DNA of 64,000 nt from assembly GCA_036346275.1 (NCBI GenBank), contig CM070721.1:53593869-53657868 (forward strand), in the 5' to 3' direction. A program made the position numbers and the translations under genes. Positions 45,495-57,123 of this stretch are shown in pieces (position 1 is the stretch's first letter; every line of letters starts with the position of its first letter). Under the pieces are notes generated by a model. It ran no database searches. It saw only the letters and a list, made by a program, of their open reading frames with translations, and had not been told where the DNA came from. Source of the stretch: Otatea glauca (taxonomy: Eukaryota > Streptophyta > Magnoliopsida > Poales > Poaceae).

Positions 45495-48313
45495 TGTGGC
45501 GACCCGCATAATTAACCTAGGATAACGATAGTAACCTTGCCATTAATCTTGAGTTAATTACGCTGATCTGGGTATATTAGCTAACAAAACATCAAACGGA
45601 TCTGACATTTTATCAGTTAATACACTGAATTCAAAGTGTTGCAACAGAACAATAATTAAAGATTGAAATGGAAACTTTATTACATTACATTGCCACGCAG
45701 GCTACATGTTCAGTACATAATTAAACAGAGTATCCAAATATTACATAGATGTAATACCAAAAGTACTAATTACTTTCCGGCCTGATGAAGGTGAAGAATT
45801 GTCTATCCATCATCCTAACTCTCTTAATAGTCCTCATCAAAGTAACATTGATCCTGTGGCTGCTCATCATCCCATGCCTCGTAGGTGAGTCCATTGGAAC
45901 CCACGTCCCAACCGAAACATTGATCTTTGAAACCATTTTCTAAGCAAAGGGGGATTTAGCAAGAGTGAGTACAAAAGTACTCAGCAAGTATTAATAGCAA
46001 AATGCATTATATGAAATTTTATTCCACATCCAACTCAAATAGTGACACACCCATTTGGTGTATTCCTTTCTCAAAACCATTTTTAGAAAATAGGATTTTA
46101 ATTAGAAAAGTGGAATTGTGAATTTTAATTATAAAAAATGCTACTAGCACTTGTAGATGAGGTAGACTTAGCTTCTATAGCCTCTAATCCAGGAGACAAG
46201 CATGAATTCATGATTTGACTCTGCACAGGTTTGTACCACTTTACCCATAGTGATCTCAACCGTTGTTGAGAACCCGGAACGTTTATCACTAATCAGGTAT
46301 TAGATCTCCAACCCTGATAGCCTACGAGTAGTGGTGCTCTCGACTGTTTCCCCACTTACTCTCAGTGTATCAGTTGTACTTTCACCTACTCTACGCAGTA
46401 CAGTACTTCGACTATTGAACGCAGCACAATACTTAGTACTGTACTTCGACTAATCAACACAATACTGTACTACGGCTAGCCACGGTAGTACTTACCTCAT
46501 GGTGTCAAATATAGCGTCAGGACTGGTTTTGTGTCCTTCACTGGGACTTCCGCGTGTACCCAGCTTCACACTCCTAGATATCTACTCTTACCCAATGTGG
46601 AGATCATAACACCCTTATAGGACAACCTTTTCTAGTCATTTTCACACACTATGGTTGATACGAATTATACGGCTTATTGCCTGAGTGTAGTGGTTTATCC
46701 TTATATCATAGCCTATGTAAAAGACCCCTCCGACAAATATTCCCTCCTGGCACCCTCTACCCACCACATATTTACCTCACACCAACTTCACCTGTCAGGT
46801 GAATTAAATCAACATATTCATAAATTTACAGACTGCATTGGCAGTTTATTAATACTCAAATCACCCGATTTAGAGTTTTATTTTATAAGATATTTTTTCC
46901 ATGCAGTGATGTTTTCTGAAAGCATTCAAAAACAATTTCATAAATATGTCCAAGGGAAGCTTGCCTAGATTTTGATAAAGGTATTTGTCCTCACACGGTT
47001 AATACTGAGGATCAGCGGTCCAATTGGAATTTATTTTTGAAATTACATAAATACCATATTTTAGCGGCTAATAAATTTTTGCATGTCTTAAGGCATCAAA
47101 CCTTTATTTCTTAATATTTTAAGATTTATAAAATTTATGTTGCGATTCTTAAGACTTTAGTTTATTTTATTTCGCCGTGCTTTAGTTAACGGTTCGATCG
47201 ACTGAAATTCATGGTTTTAATAGATTTTAATTGGTTTAACTTATTTTAAATCTTGCACATATGCAGATTATTATTATTTTAGCTAATTTACTAAAATTTT
47301 AATTTTCTTGTTTTTCTCTTTTATGTTCTCTTATTTTATTTTTCTTATAATTTATTACTTGTAGCAATTTTACGTGATTTTTAGCGTGTAAAAAATACAT
47401 CACGATTATTTTCTGCAACTAGATACCCATTTTTACACATTTCAAAAATTTTACCATTTTTCCTATTATTTTTTCTTTCTTTTTTTTCTTTCTTTTTCTT
47501 TTCTTCTTCCTTTTTCTCCCAGCCTTATCCTTTCATCAACCGGACAAGCTTTTCTCTGGCTCCCTCACCTTCCCCATTTTTTATGGCTTCCACCTTCCCC
47601 TATGCCGCCCCCATTGGTCCGGCTTGTCGCCGCCGGCCTGCCGACTTCCCAAACGTCAGCCGACTCGCCGGCGCCTCCCCTGGCTTTCCTCTACACCGAT
47701 GTCGTCATTCAGGCCTCCTCCCCTCTCGCATCGCACCGATTGCCAGCTTGCTCGTCCCATGGTTGCCCTGACCTGCGCCCTAGGGCTTGGTCTGACCCGG
47801 CCTTCTCACCTCCCGACCGCGCCAGGAAGCATCAGCTTGAGCTCGCGCCGCCCTTGCGCCTGGGTTGGGCTCGGTCTGGCTCCGCCCCTTGGCTGGCCAT
47901 GCTACCGCTCGATCGCCACCACACCATCTCGGCTCCCTCGGTCGCCTTGCATCCGTCGACTGCGCCCTGACCACTGGCCTATGCCTTCCCACTCGGCCCG
48001 GCCATGGCCTCCTCCTCTTCCCAGTTGAACTCCTCCCTCTGCCTAGGGTTTGGTACACCCGGGTTTACTGCAATTTCTTCTAATTTTTACTTTATTGTGT
48101 TCTGTTGTGATGTGGGATGGAAAAATATATTCGGTCTGTAATGATTTCTATTGTTGACGCTCGAGTTGGACGTCGCCGCAACGATACCCAATATTTTCTA
48201 TGCGTCGGGGAGCATGTGTGAATTATTGGGAATGTACGGCGCAACCCTCGCTAGCCGATGAACTGAGACCACTAAACTCTATTGATTTTAGTCTCTAGTT
48301 GATTTTTGCTAGC

Positions 48314-48389
48314 TACATACATACATACATACATACATACATACATACATACATACATACATACATACATACATACATACATACATACA

Positions 48390-48419
<30 letters not shown>
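48314..48419. repeat. (ACAT)n microsatellite in LTR
   Basis: About 26 uninterrupted ACAT repeats. They lie in the 3' LTR of the gypsy derivative; the homologous part of the other LTR was deleted, so no length comparison is possible within the window. Confidence 0.97.
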
Positions 48420-48420
<1 letters not shown>

Positions 48421-49845
48421 GTTGCTATGGATGGTTGGGAATGACTGATTACCTATGATGTGGGAATGAAAATGAAATGCTGGAATAGATGATGGTGCTG
48501 GTGCTGGTGTGGTTGCCTTGGTCTCTGGTTGGTTGGCTCTAGCTCCTTGCTTGAGCTCTTCTTGCTTCTGGCTTTGTGCTAACCCCTTGCTCTGCTTACT
48601 GGAGACTTGGCTCTCGGGTTCCCTTCTTGGCCTTCTAGCTTGGTGGCCTCCGGGTGCGCTTGCTCCTTATGGCCTCCTTACTAGCTACTGGGGATGGTTT
48701 GCCTTGTGAGGCTTTTGCTTGATCTGGAAGCTTGCTTGGAGTTTTGACTGGGCTTGCCTTATGGCCGAAGGCTCTGGCTTGGCTAGGGGCTATGTATTTG
48801 GGGTTGTGTTGTCCTTATGGCACAGCGGGTTCATGACTATCCCGTTTTACTGTGGCTTTTACCACTTTACTGATGACAATTTACTTTTTTACCACGCGAT
48901 ATTTTCAATATACGCGTGTCTACAAATAATTTACAGGTTTGTATAATTGCCGAGTGATGAAACCCTATATTCATGAGAGATGCCGATTTGGCCCCGGACG
49001 AATCTATTATTTTTAGTGAGTGATGTCATATCATACGGGTCTGACGGTAATTTTATTTTTTATTCTTTTGTTTACTTTTAAATTTTGCGGATTGCTTATT
49101 CTTGTTTGCATGCAAAACTAATATGCAAGATTTACATATGAAGATCAGAAGAACATGGATGACTGAAATTTATATTCTTGTAATTTTTATTTTTGAGGTG
49201 TAATTAATTATTCATGTATTTTTGTAATTTCGGATGTAATTAATCATTTATGCAATTGCGATCTGGTTTGTAATTAAAATTTCTAATTTTGCAATTTATT
49301 CCATTGTATTCAGTTTGTAATAATTGAATTATGTGATTGGACTGTATTAGTTAATTTAATTAAGCATGTTATTTTAATTTAATGATATCATTTGCACTGT
49401 TAAATACCCTGGTTGTTTCATCCTACCCCCTTAAAAGGGATTTCATCCCCGAAATCTTGTTCACCTAACAGATGAGAGCATGTCTTACAAAGACCATCAT
49501 CCAGCTTCCATATGGTTTCTTCTATAGCATGGTGTCTCTAATGGACTATGTAAACTGGATGGAGCCTATGCTATTATGGTTTGCTGATGAAGAGGATGCT
49601 CTGAATTTCTATTCGAGGGTCCCACTGATTTGGAATAACCCTGATAAATCTCACGGTTGAGTTTACTCCTAAAGGTTTCATCAGCGATACCAATTCTAAT
49701 TTGCTCTCAAGTATGGAGTTTCTAGAAATAGTTGCACAGATGGCTTCGGATTCGCATAGAGCTGTATTAATGGATGGAAGAATGAGATGCATACCCATAG
49801 TCGCATTGGTGACTTCTTCCGGTGGTTCCGCCTAAATGAAATTTA

Positions 49846-50445
49846 GGCGGGCAGGTCCTGCGGTCGCCATTGCCTTATTGGATCCTTTTGAAGATATGGT
49901 ATGGGGGGCCCTTTACTGCGTTCTACTGATTGTGCTTGACTCTTTAGCTTCGTTGAAATATTCTGACCTCCTAAAAGTGGACATTTGCTTCTCTTATGTC
50001 CTTCTTGACCACAATGATAGCACCCAGTAGATTGTTGCGGGCAATTATTAGCACAGTGGGGGGGGCTCCGCATTTGTAAATCTAGGCATGAATCTTGGGG
50101 GTGGAATATTTGGAATAGGATTTGGTGCAACTATCCATAGTTGAGGCATTGGGTTTATATTTGGTATCGGGGGTCCCAAGGTTCGTGGTTGTGTAGGAGT
50201 AGGATTCTGGTATCAAATCTTGCCTTTTTCTTTCTTTCCTCATTTAACTCAGATTTCTCATCTTCTAGTATTATGGCACGGTTCACTAGGTCTCGAAATT
50301 CTATGATTTCCCTAGTGGATAGGAGCATTCTGATGTAGGGTTTCATGCCTCTTTTGAATTGGTTTATCCTCTTAATATCCGTATCCACTTCATCAGAGGC
50401 ATAACGAGATAACTCGTTAAATTTTTGTAGGTACTCATTTATCTT
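49846..50445 (-). pseudogene. gag remnant with CCHC zinc knuckle
   Basis: The minus strand reads EYLQKFNELSRYA at about 50440-50400, then VDTDIKRINQFKRGMKPYIR and REIIEFRDLVNRAIILEDEK (50388-50260), a typical Ty3/gypsy gag core, and after a gap CYHCGQEGHKRSKCP at about 50025-49980, the CCHC nucleic-acid-binding knuckle. The gag start, with the PBS and leader, is deleted at about 50450; the frame is broken between core and knuckle. Confidence 0.85.
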
Positions 50446-50482
50446 TTACAGATTTGTATAATTACCGAGTGATGAAACCCTA

Positions 50483-51391
50483 TGACGAATACTTATAACA
50501 GGGGTACCCCAACGGCCCAAAGCGACGAGCCGGCGGCCTCAAGCACAGCTCAAGCCTAACAGGCCGCTCCCAGCCCACTACCGACCGAAGTACCAACAAG
50601 GCCACACAAGACATCCCTTCCCGACCGATCGAGGAAAGTGTCTCCGACCAAGCAGGGCTCCCGACCCCCGCAGCGGGACGAGACCCCTCGGCTCCGACCA
50701 AGCGGAGCTCCCGACCGCAGCTGGTCGGGATCCCCGACCGATCGTGCTAAGACAACCCCGCCAAGGGCCGCGTGTCAAGCCTCTACCACCAATGTACCAC
50801 GCACTCTACGAACGGGCCAATCGGCGACTATACAAGGGCGGTGGCTCCTTCCCAAGAAGGTTTAATGATCGACCAAGTCATGCTCCCATCCCATCGCAGG
50901 TCACATACAAGACGAAGACACGCCTCCCGAGGCAACGCCACGCCAGCGCAGAACGCCAACACTCGTAAGGTTCGCAGAGGCGGTACGCAGCTTCCGGAAA
51001 TACCTAACCGCCTCGACCAACTAAGCTACCGACCCAAAGATGGGCAAGACGGCAATGATCGGCCAACGAACGAAGGACCAAGCTCCTAGTGTAGGTCATC
51101 TTGTCCTCTTCCACTCGATGTAACCGCCCTCCTTTCAGATAAGAGGAGGCGGAACCCCGTAGAGAGGGGATCGCAATCGAACCCATCTCGCTAAGCCATT
51201 AGCGCTCTCGCTTGTAAACTTTGTGCAGTCATCTGTACTGAAGGGAATACAACGCCGCCACACGAACTGGAGTAGAGACCTTCGGCCCGAACCAGTATAC
51301 ATTTTGAACTTCTGAGTCTAACCATTTAGGGAGTGGAACGCGCGGCCCCTTAGACTTACAAATTTACTTGCCGGTGCTCGAAACGCCGACA
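50483..51391 (+). mobile_element. solo LTR of the Tat-like family
   Basis: Starts TGACGAATAC, ends CGCCGACA, with a perfect TSD CCCTA at 50478-50482 and 51392-51396. The sequence is homologous to the 3' LTR at 8208-9352 but shorter (909 bp). It sits within the 5' LTR of the gypsy derivative: removing it and one TSD copy restores GAAACCCTATATTC as found in the other LTR at 48958. A solo LTR arises by recombination between the two LTRs of a full element. Confidence 0.95.
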
Positions 51392-51817
51392 CCCTATATT
51401 CGCGAGAGATGCCGATTTGGCCCTGGACGAATCTGGTATTCTCAGTGAGCGATATCATATCATTGGATCTGATGGCAATTTTATTTTTAATTATTTTGTT
51501 TGCTTTTAAATTTTGCGGATTGCTTATTCTTGTTTGCATGCAAAACTAATATGCAAGATTTGTAGATGAATATCAGAAGAATACGGATGACTGAAATTTA
51601 TATTCTTGTAATTTTTATTTTTGAGATGTAATTAATTATTCATGTATTTTTTGTAATTTGGGATGTAATTAATCATTTATGCAATTGCGATTGGTTTCCA
51701 TTGTATTCAGTTTGTAATAATTGAATTATGTGATTCGACTGTATTAGTTAATTTAATTAAACGTGTTATTTTAATTTAATGTTCTCATTTGCTCTGTTAA
51801 ATACCCTAGTTGTTTCA

Positions 51818-52048
51818 AGAACCGATTGTGACGTGCACGGTACATCACAACCGGTTCTTAGTTAGGAACCGATTGTGATGTGCATGCGTGAGAACCGATT
51901 GTGATGTGCCTAATTCTACATCACAAAAGGTTCTAACCTGAGAACCGATTGTGATAATTCGCCACCAAATTATGCACCCTAGCCAAAATCATCTATCACA
52001 ATCGATTATTTAGATAAGTTGAGAATCGATTCAGATAAAACGATAGTG
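51818..52048. repeat. CACTA subterminal repeats, right block and end
   Basis: Continues the array cut at 45494: GAACCGATTGTGATGTG, CATCACAACCGGTTCTTAG, TAGGAACCGATTGTGATG and others, at least seven more copies in both orientations. TAGTG at 52044-52048 is a candidate CACTA terminus; another TAGTG lies at 52066-52070. The opposite CACTA end was not found with certainty. Confidence 0.65.
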
Positions 52049-52662
52049 TTGTATCATTCTATAAATAGTGATGGTCCACTAAGGTTTGTACGCCATGCCA
52101 CCGTGTAGCCAAAGCCAGTGAGAGATCTACGCACTTATGTGGAAACGAAAGAAAATGAGGAAATCAAATTGCATATTCTTTTGTTGTGTTCCGCGCGTGA
52201 CATGTATATCACTTTATCTGTACATATGTGCTGGTCGATCTATATCATGAAAAGAGGGAGAAGGGCACGAAAGATGACCAGTAAAGTCGAACCCTTTAAG
52301 GACAGCACATGCATGAAATACTAGATAAAGCTGTATGCTACGATTGTGCCGAATGAATTTTGATAGAACGTTTAGACGGTAAAACCAATCTCTCCACAAT
52401 AGATGTCATTTTTCTTTAGGAAAACTAATACAAAATCTATGAAAAACTGAAATAATAATAATTTCAGTATTCACAGGAGGCTTTTCTGCGAATCAAAACA
52501 AGATTTTAGAAAATTTATAGGCTTTTTCGCAAAAATAAGAATCGAGATCCAAAGAGGAATTTTTAGAACCACGAGAGTTTTTTTAACAAAAGAACTGTCG
52601 GAAGAGTCTCAACATAATTTCAGATTCATGAGGAGCCTTTTTGCAAAAATGATGATGTGGAC
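52049..52662. other. intergenic, nothing recognised
   Basis: Contains one short plus ORF (52118-52324) of no known family. AT-rich to the right, ending at the hAT left terminus. Confidence 0.4.
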
Positions 52663-55600
52663 TAGAGCTGGCCATATGGGCCGGGCCCGCCAGTCGCCAC
52701 ACGCCCCAGATCGTGGCACGGTACACGCACACGACGGCACGACGACGGCGGGCGGGCGGCGCAAGACGACGACGCAAGACGACGGACGGGCGGGCGGGCG
52801 GCAAGACGCAAGACGAGTCCGTGGCCGTGCTTGGCCGGAGGCGCCGCCATGGCGAAGACGACACGACGCGCAGTTAGGACGGGCCGCCTGCACTGATGGT
52901 TAAGGCACGGCCGGAGCGCACGAGGAGAGGTGGCGGGCACGGTGGCCGAGGAGAGGCGGCGGCGCAGACACGGTGGGGGCGGCCGACCGTTGTCGTCCCG
53001 CCGCCGATCGTTATGCTGGCCGCGTGCGGCGGCACGCACGGCACGGGCGAAATTTTGAATTTTCGACCGCTTTATAGCCGTCAGTTAAAAATTGAAAAAC
53101 GCAAAAATCCTAAATTTTTCCTATAAATAGGAGAACCCTCTCCTCATACAAAGACCCATTCACTCATCATCTTCTATTGATCATCTTGTGAAAATTGTGA
53201 TATGTTTGTAGTTATTTAGCAAAATTCGAGAAATTTTGCTAAAATTTCGAGAAATTCAAACTCGAGCTTCGGTAACACAAGAGGTTTGTTATAGTGAATT
53301 TTGCTAATTGTATTGTTTTTATTATTTTTACTAATATTCAAATATTCAATTTGCGCTTTTTGCATGGATCATTTCCTATCTCCGATTTCGGATCGCCCGA
53401 GGACCTTGAATCCTTCCAAGATTTGTCCGCTGCAAATGTAAGCACCAAGAACATTATGTACAAGAAGAACCATCGTGCTCCATGACCATGAGTGCTTCGC
53501 TCGACATCCACCGGATCAAGAGAGCGAGGCGTACATCGAGAGTTTGGGGTTTTTTCGACAAGCAAGCGAGGACGGATACGAAAGGAAAAGAGGTAAGAGT
53601 TGCCGCTTGTAAACAATGTCATCATGTTTTATCCGCAAAATCTACTGGGGTACGGACACTTGCATAGGCATATTGAAAGTTGCAATGCGAAAATAGGAGC
53701 AAATATGAGATGTATACACAACTAATATACAACCCGGACGGTTCGGTCCAGAATCGGGAATATAGTGGCGATGTAGCTAGGCAATCTCTTGTACGCTTAA
53801 TTGCAAGACAGATTTACCTTTAAAACTTTGGCGAGAGTGCTTGATTTTGAAAATTACATTAAGCGTGCACATAATCCAAAATTTAGTAAAGTATCTAGAC
53901 AGACAACTAGTAGAGATGTAGTTAAGTATTACAATAGTTGTCGTGAAAATTTAAAAACATGTTCAGTACTTGCACATTTTCCGTATCTTTGACTTCAGAC
54001 ATATGGAGTGGTAGGGCTAAGCAAGATTATATTAGAGTAGTTGCTCATTATGTCAACCAAAACTGGCAACTAGAAAAAAGAATTATAGGTTTCAAACTAA
54101 TTGATGTCGCATATACCGAGAGAATATTCTGAGAGTATTATTAGGGTGGTGGAGGACTTTGGTCTCAGTGATAAGATTTTTGCTATAACTTTAGATAATG
54201 CCTCCGCAAATACCTCCGCAATGAATATTCTCACTCCAATATTTGGTACTTATGCTGAATCATTTTTGCTTCATCAACGTTGTGCCTGTCATATTATTAA
54301 CCTTATAGTTAAAAGTGGACTTGCCCCGTTAGAACGTTACATTGCACCTTTCCGTTTGGCAATTTCTTTTATGAATCATTCTAATGCTAGAATAGCATCT
54401 TATAAGAATTTTTGCATTGCAATGGGCGTACGTCCAAGAATATTTGGTTTAGATATACCAATAAGATGGAATTCTACTTACTTAATGCTTAAGAACCTTC
54501 TGCCATATAAGAGCACATTTGAGGTTTTCATTCAAACACATCACCCTCAACGTGATTTATTATCTGAAGAACATTGGTATGTTGCATCAAAGTTACTTCA
54601 GTTTCTTGAAGTTTTTTATGACTCCACAGTTGCTTTATCCGCAGTTTATGAACCCACATCTTCTCTAATTGTGCATCATATCTTAGATATGGCTACCCAT
54701 TTTAAGAATAACGAAAATGACATGATTTTAAAAGATTCTGTCATTGCAATGAAATCCAAATATTTGAAATATTGGAAAGAAATTCCACTTCTATATGCCT
54801 TCGCCTTTATTTCAGATCCTAGAGCAAAACTTAGAGGATTTGGTAACGCCCTCTCCTTTTAGGTGATGTTCTAGGGAAGATTATTCAATTTATTTTACTA
54901 CTGCTCGTATTTAAACTAACCAAGTTTACAACAAGTACGAACAAAGCATCAAGGAGTTCGTTTGCAACGACCTCCGCATCTATCGCAGTAAGAAAAAGAC
55001 CGCGTGGGGCAAAATCGGGTTCTTCTTCTTCGTGCTGTGTTCTACGACGGTGGTGATACAAGCCGCATCCAACAAGTCTCCTCCGGGAACTATCCGCCTA
55101 TATGGACAATGACGCTGGATTACCAACAACAAGGAGACGATGTCTTCAATATTGTTCAATGGTGGCATGAGCACAAGCTAACATATCCCGTGCTATCCAT
55201 ATTAGCTCGAGATGTGTTAACTGCTCCAGCCTCGACGGTTTCCTCCGAAGTCCGCCTTCGCCTCTCGTGAGAATATTGAGAGAAGAACAAGCCTATTGAG
55301 TGATATGGTGGAGATGCTCATGACTATCAAAGACTGGGAACACTGATACAAGAACTCAACATTCCACAAAACCAAGAACTAGAGGAAGCCTTCGAAAATC
55401 TCTACCTCGACAATGACGAAGACCCTCCATCTACCTCTTAGTATGTATTAGAAGCTTAGAGCTTTAGTTGTACTCTTTTCTTTGTCAAGGTTTTCTCTAG
55501 ATGAGTTTTTACTTGGCAAAGTTTTTAACGAGGCAACCATCTAAACATTAATAAAGCTTTTTGTTACATGTTCTACATTTTTTTGTCTCAATTTATTGTA

Positions 55601-55846
55601 CGTCATTTTTATGCTATTTTCTAACTCTACATATTTTTCCTTATTTTTTTCTATTTTCCCCCTATTTTTTCCTATTTTTCTCCTATTTTTTTTTTGCACA
55701 AGAGTTGGTGGGCGGCCCGAGGCCCACCGTGCCTATTCGTGCCCGGGCCGGCACGGCACGGCCCATGCCCCCGGCGTGCCGTGCCTGGGCCTCGACCTCG
55801 GCCCATGGGCCGTGCCTTGGCCGGGCCGTGCCGTGCCGTGCCGGCT
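52663..55846 (+). mobile_element. decayed hAT element
   Basis: The left end TAGAGCTGGCCATATGGG is a plant hAT terminus, preceded by ATGTGGAC (52655-52662). The GC-rich right end (GCCCATGGGCCGTGCC region, 55800-55846) reads inverted as AGCCGGCACGG and is followed by TGTGGAC, 7 of 8 bases of the same TSD. The last three or four terminal bases are missing, so the right TIR is damaged. A BED/hAT transposase pseudogene lies inside. Subterminal GGGCC/GGCACG words are dense at both ends. Confidence 0.75.
53482..55310 (+). pseudogene. RICESLEEPER/DAYSLEEPER-like hAT transposase
   Basis: Order of pieces: VWGFFDK and CKQCHHVLSAKSTGVRTL with, after a frameshift, HRHIESC near 53500-53690 (BED zinc finger); a DNA-binding and linker stretch at 53800-54100; the 253-residue ORF 54101-54862 with ITLDNASANTSAMN, RCACHIINLIVK, IRWNSTYLMLKNLL and FISDPRAKLRGF (RNase-H-like core with insertion); then a stop, and the hAT-C domain from about 55110 with FNIVQWWHEHKLTYPVLSIL and, frameshifted, the LSDMVEMLM and IKDWEH end at 55290-55340. 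At least four frameshifts or stops. The TATA-like CTATAAATAGG at 53122-53133 could be its promoter. Confidence 0.85.
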
Positions 55847-55853
55847 TGTGGAC

Positions 55854-56334
55854 GCTGAGAGCCCCCGCCACCGGTGCCGAACTGCCGATTCCTTCAGCGT
55901 GCAAATCCACCTTAACCCTGGAGGCCTGAAGTGGACAACGTCCTCCACCACTTGCTGTCCCATGTTTTCTGTTGGCCTTTTGTTATGCCAATCCTTTCGT
56001 ACGCACATACATTTGGTAAAGTGTGACAAGACGAAGTCCGACAAGATTACAAGGAGGACAGGAATATTGTTATCTGATGAGCGTGTACAGCTGAAAAGGA
56101 TCGGCCTTTCCTTCCCTACCGTCCCCCGTTCGTCTTCACCTCTCTTTGATGTGTGCCACCACCATAAAAAACACTGCAACTCGTGTGCATCTCTTGATTT
56201 GTATCATTGTATGTAACTGTCGTGGTACGCAATTTGCAACACAGGAATCCTACAGGGATTTCAATTAAAAAAAATATCCAGGAGCGGTATACTTCTTGAG
56301 CTCTTTTACGGTCCACTAAATTCAATATAAACCG
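55854..56334. other. intergenic, nothing recognised
   Basis: Follows the hAT target duplication. Overlapping short ORFs on both strands show no domain. Confidence 0.4.
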
Positions 56335-56490
56335 TTCATTTTTTATCTAATATATCATATTAGTTTAGTATTTATTTACACTTCCTTCGATAGTATGCTA
56401 GTAGAAATACACCATAAATCAATGACTAGATTTGATTTATACTAACCACTAAATATTACTGGTATAATGCACCGGAAAATTTCCCTGTTT
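56335..56490. repeat. short interspersed repeat, copy B
   Basis: Homologous to copy A at 15850-16005 along its length, same orientation. Shared blocks: TAATATATCATATTAG-like start, TTTAGTATTTATTTA, AAATCAATGA, GGTATAATG. Divergence suggests an old family. Confidence 0.5.
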
Positions 56491-56502
56491 CTTTTACACA
56501 AC

Positions 56503-57123
56503 GTTTGGCTCCATTGAATTGAATTTGATTCATTGAATTGGTTTCCAAATCCTATTCTAGTAGGATTTCAATTTGATTCGAGACAAATCAAAATCAAAAT
56601 ATCCTGTTTGGGTGTCCGTAGAATTGGAAATAGAAAGTTCTCCAAAAAAAATTCATCAAGTACTCTCCCATGGCAATATGGCAGCACGGCCGAGTCCCCC
56701 GAATCAGCATCGGCGGCTGCTCCAACGCGGCCGTCGCTCACCGTAGCTGGGCAGCGACGGAGAAGAAGATGGCTTCACGCCGGCAACGGAGGAGGAGGAG
56801 ATGGGCTAGCTGGGTTTGGGTGGAGGCAGAGAAAGGACGACGCAGGTCCTCCTTCCTCAACTCCAGCGTAGATGCTTCCAGATCTGCATCATCATGCCAC
56901 CGCCGTTGGCAGAGACATGAGGGTCACATGGCGGAGAGGCGGAGACAGAGGAAAGGTCACCGGCGGGGCCGGAGGTGGAGCTCGCCTTATGGGAAGAAGA
57001 ATCGCGAGGTCACGAGAAGCCGGGAGTCGCTGTTGGATTGGATTCAGGCAAATGATAGGGAAGAGAAAAGAATTGGTTTTAAGTGTTTCCACGATTCCGG
57101 ACTCAATTCTTGGGAGCCAAACG
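56503..57123. mobile_element. inverted-repeat element with Arg-rich ORF
   Basis: The left end GTTTGGCTCCATTGAATTGA is mirrored by the right end, which reads GTTTGGCTCCCAAGAATTGA inverted. Inside, 56670-57123 is GC-rich and carries a 158-codon plus ORF rich in Arg, Trp and Ser that ends just after the right terminus. No known domain. It looks like a non-autonomous DNA transposon holding a foreign GC-rich segment. The TSD is not clear, so superfamily is unknown. Confidence 0.6.

Larger units (their letters stand above)
45495..51817 (-). mobile_element. gypsy deletion derivative inside CACTA end
   Basis: In its own (minus) orientation it starts TGAAACAACYAGGG at 51817 and ends GGTCGCCACA at 45495. 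Flanks are AGAAT (45490-45494) and AGAAC (51818-51822), a TSD with one substitution. The 3' LTR (45495-49420) is 3,926 bp. The 5' LTR (to about 50455) lacks its R/U5 part and the PBS, and pol is missing altogether. A polypurine tract lies at 49421-49440 (AAGGGGGTAGGA minus). The long LTRs and zinc-knuckle gag fit a Del/Tekay-type element, an inference. Confidence 0.75.

Noticed and set aside
47583..48083. Overlapping ORFs starting MASTFPYAAP and similar
   Set aside because: The GC-rich stretch lies inside a 3.9 kb gypsy LTR; three frames are open at once and no domain is visible.
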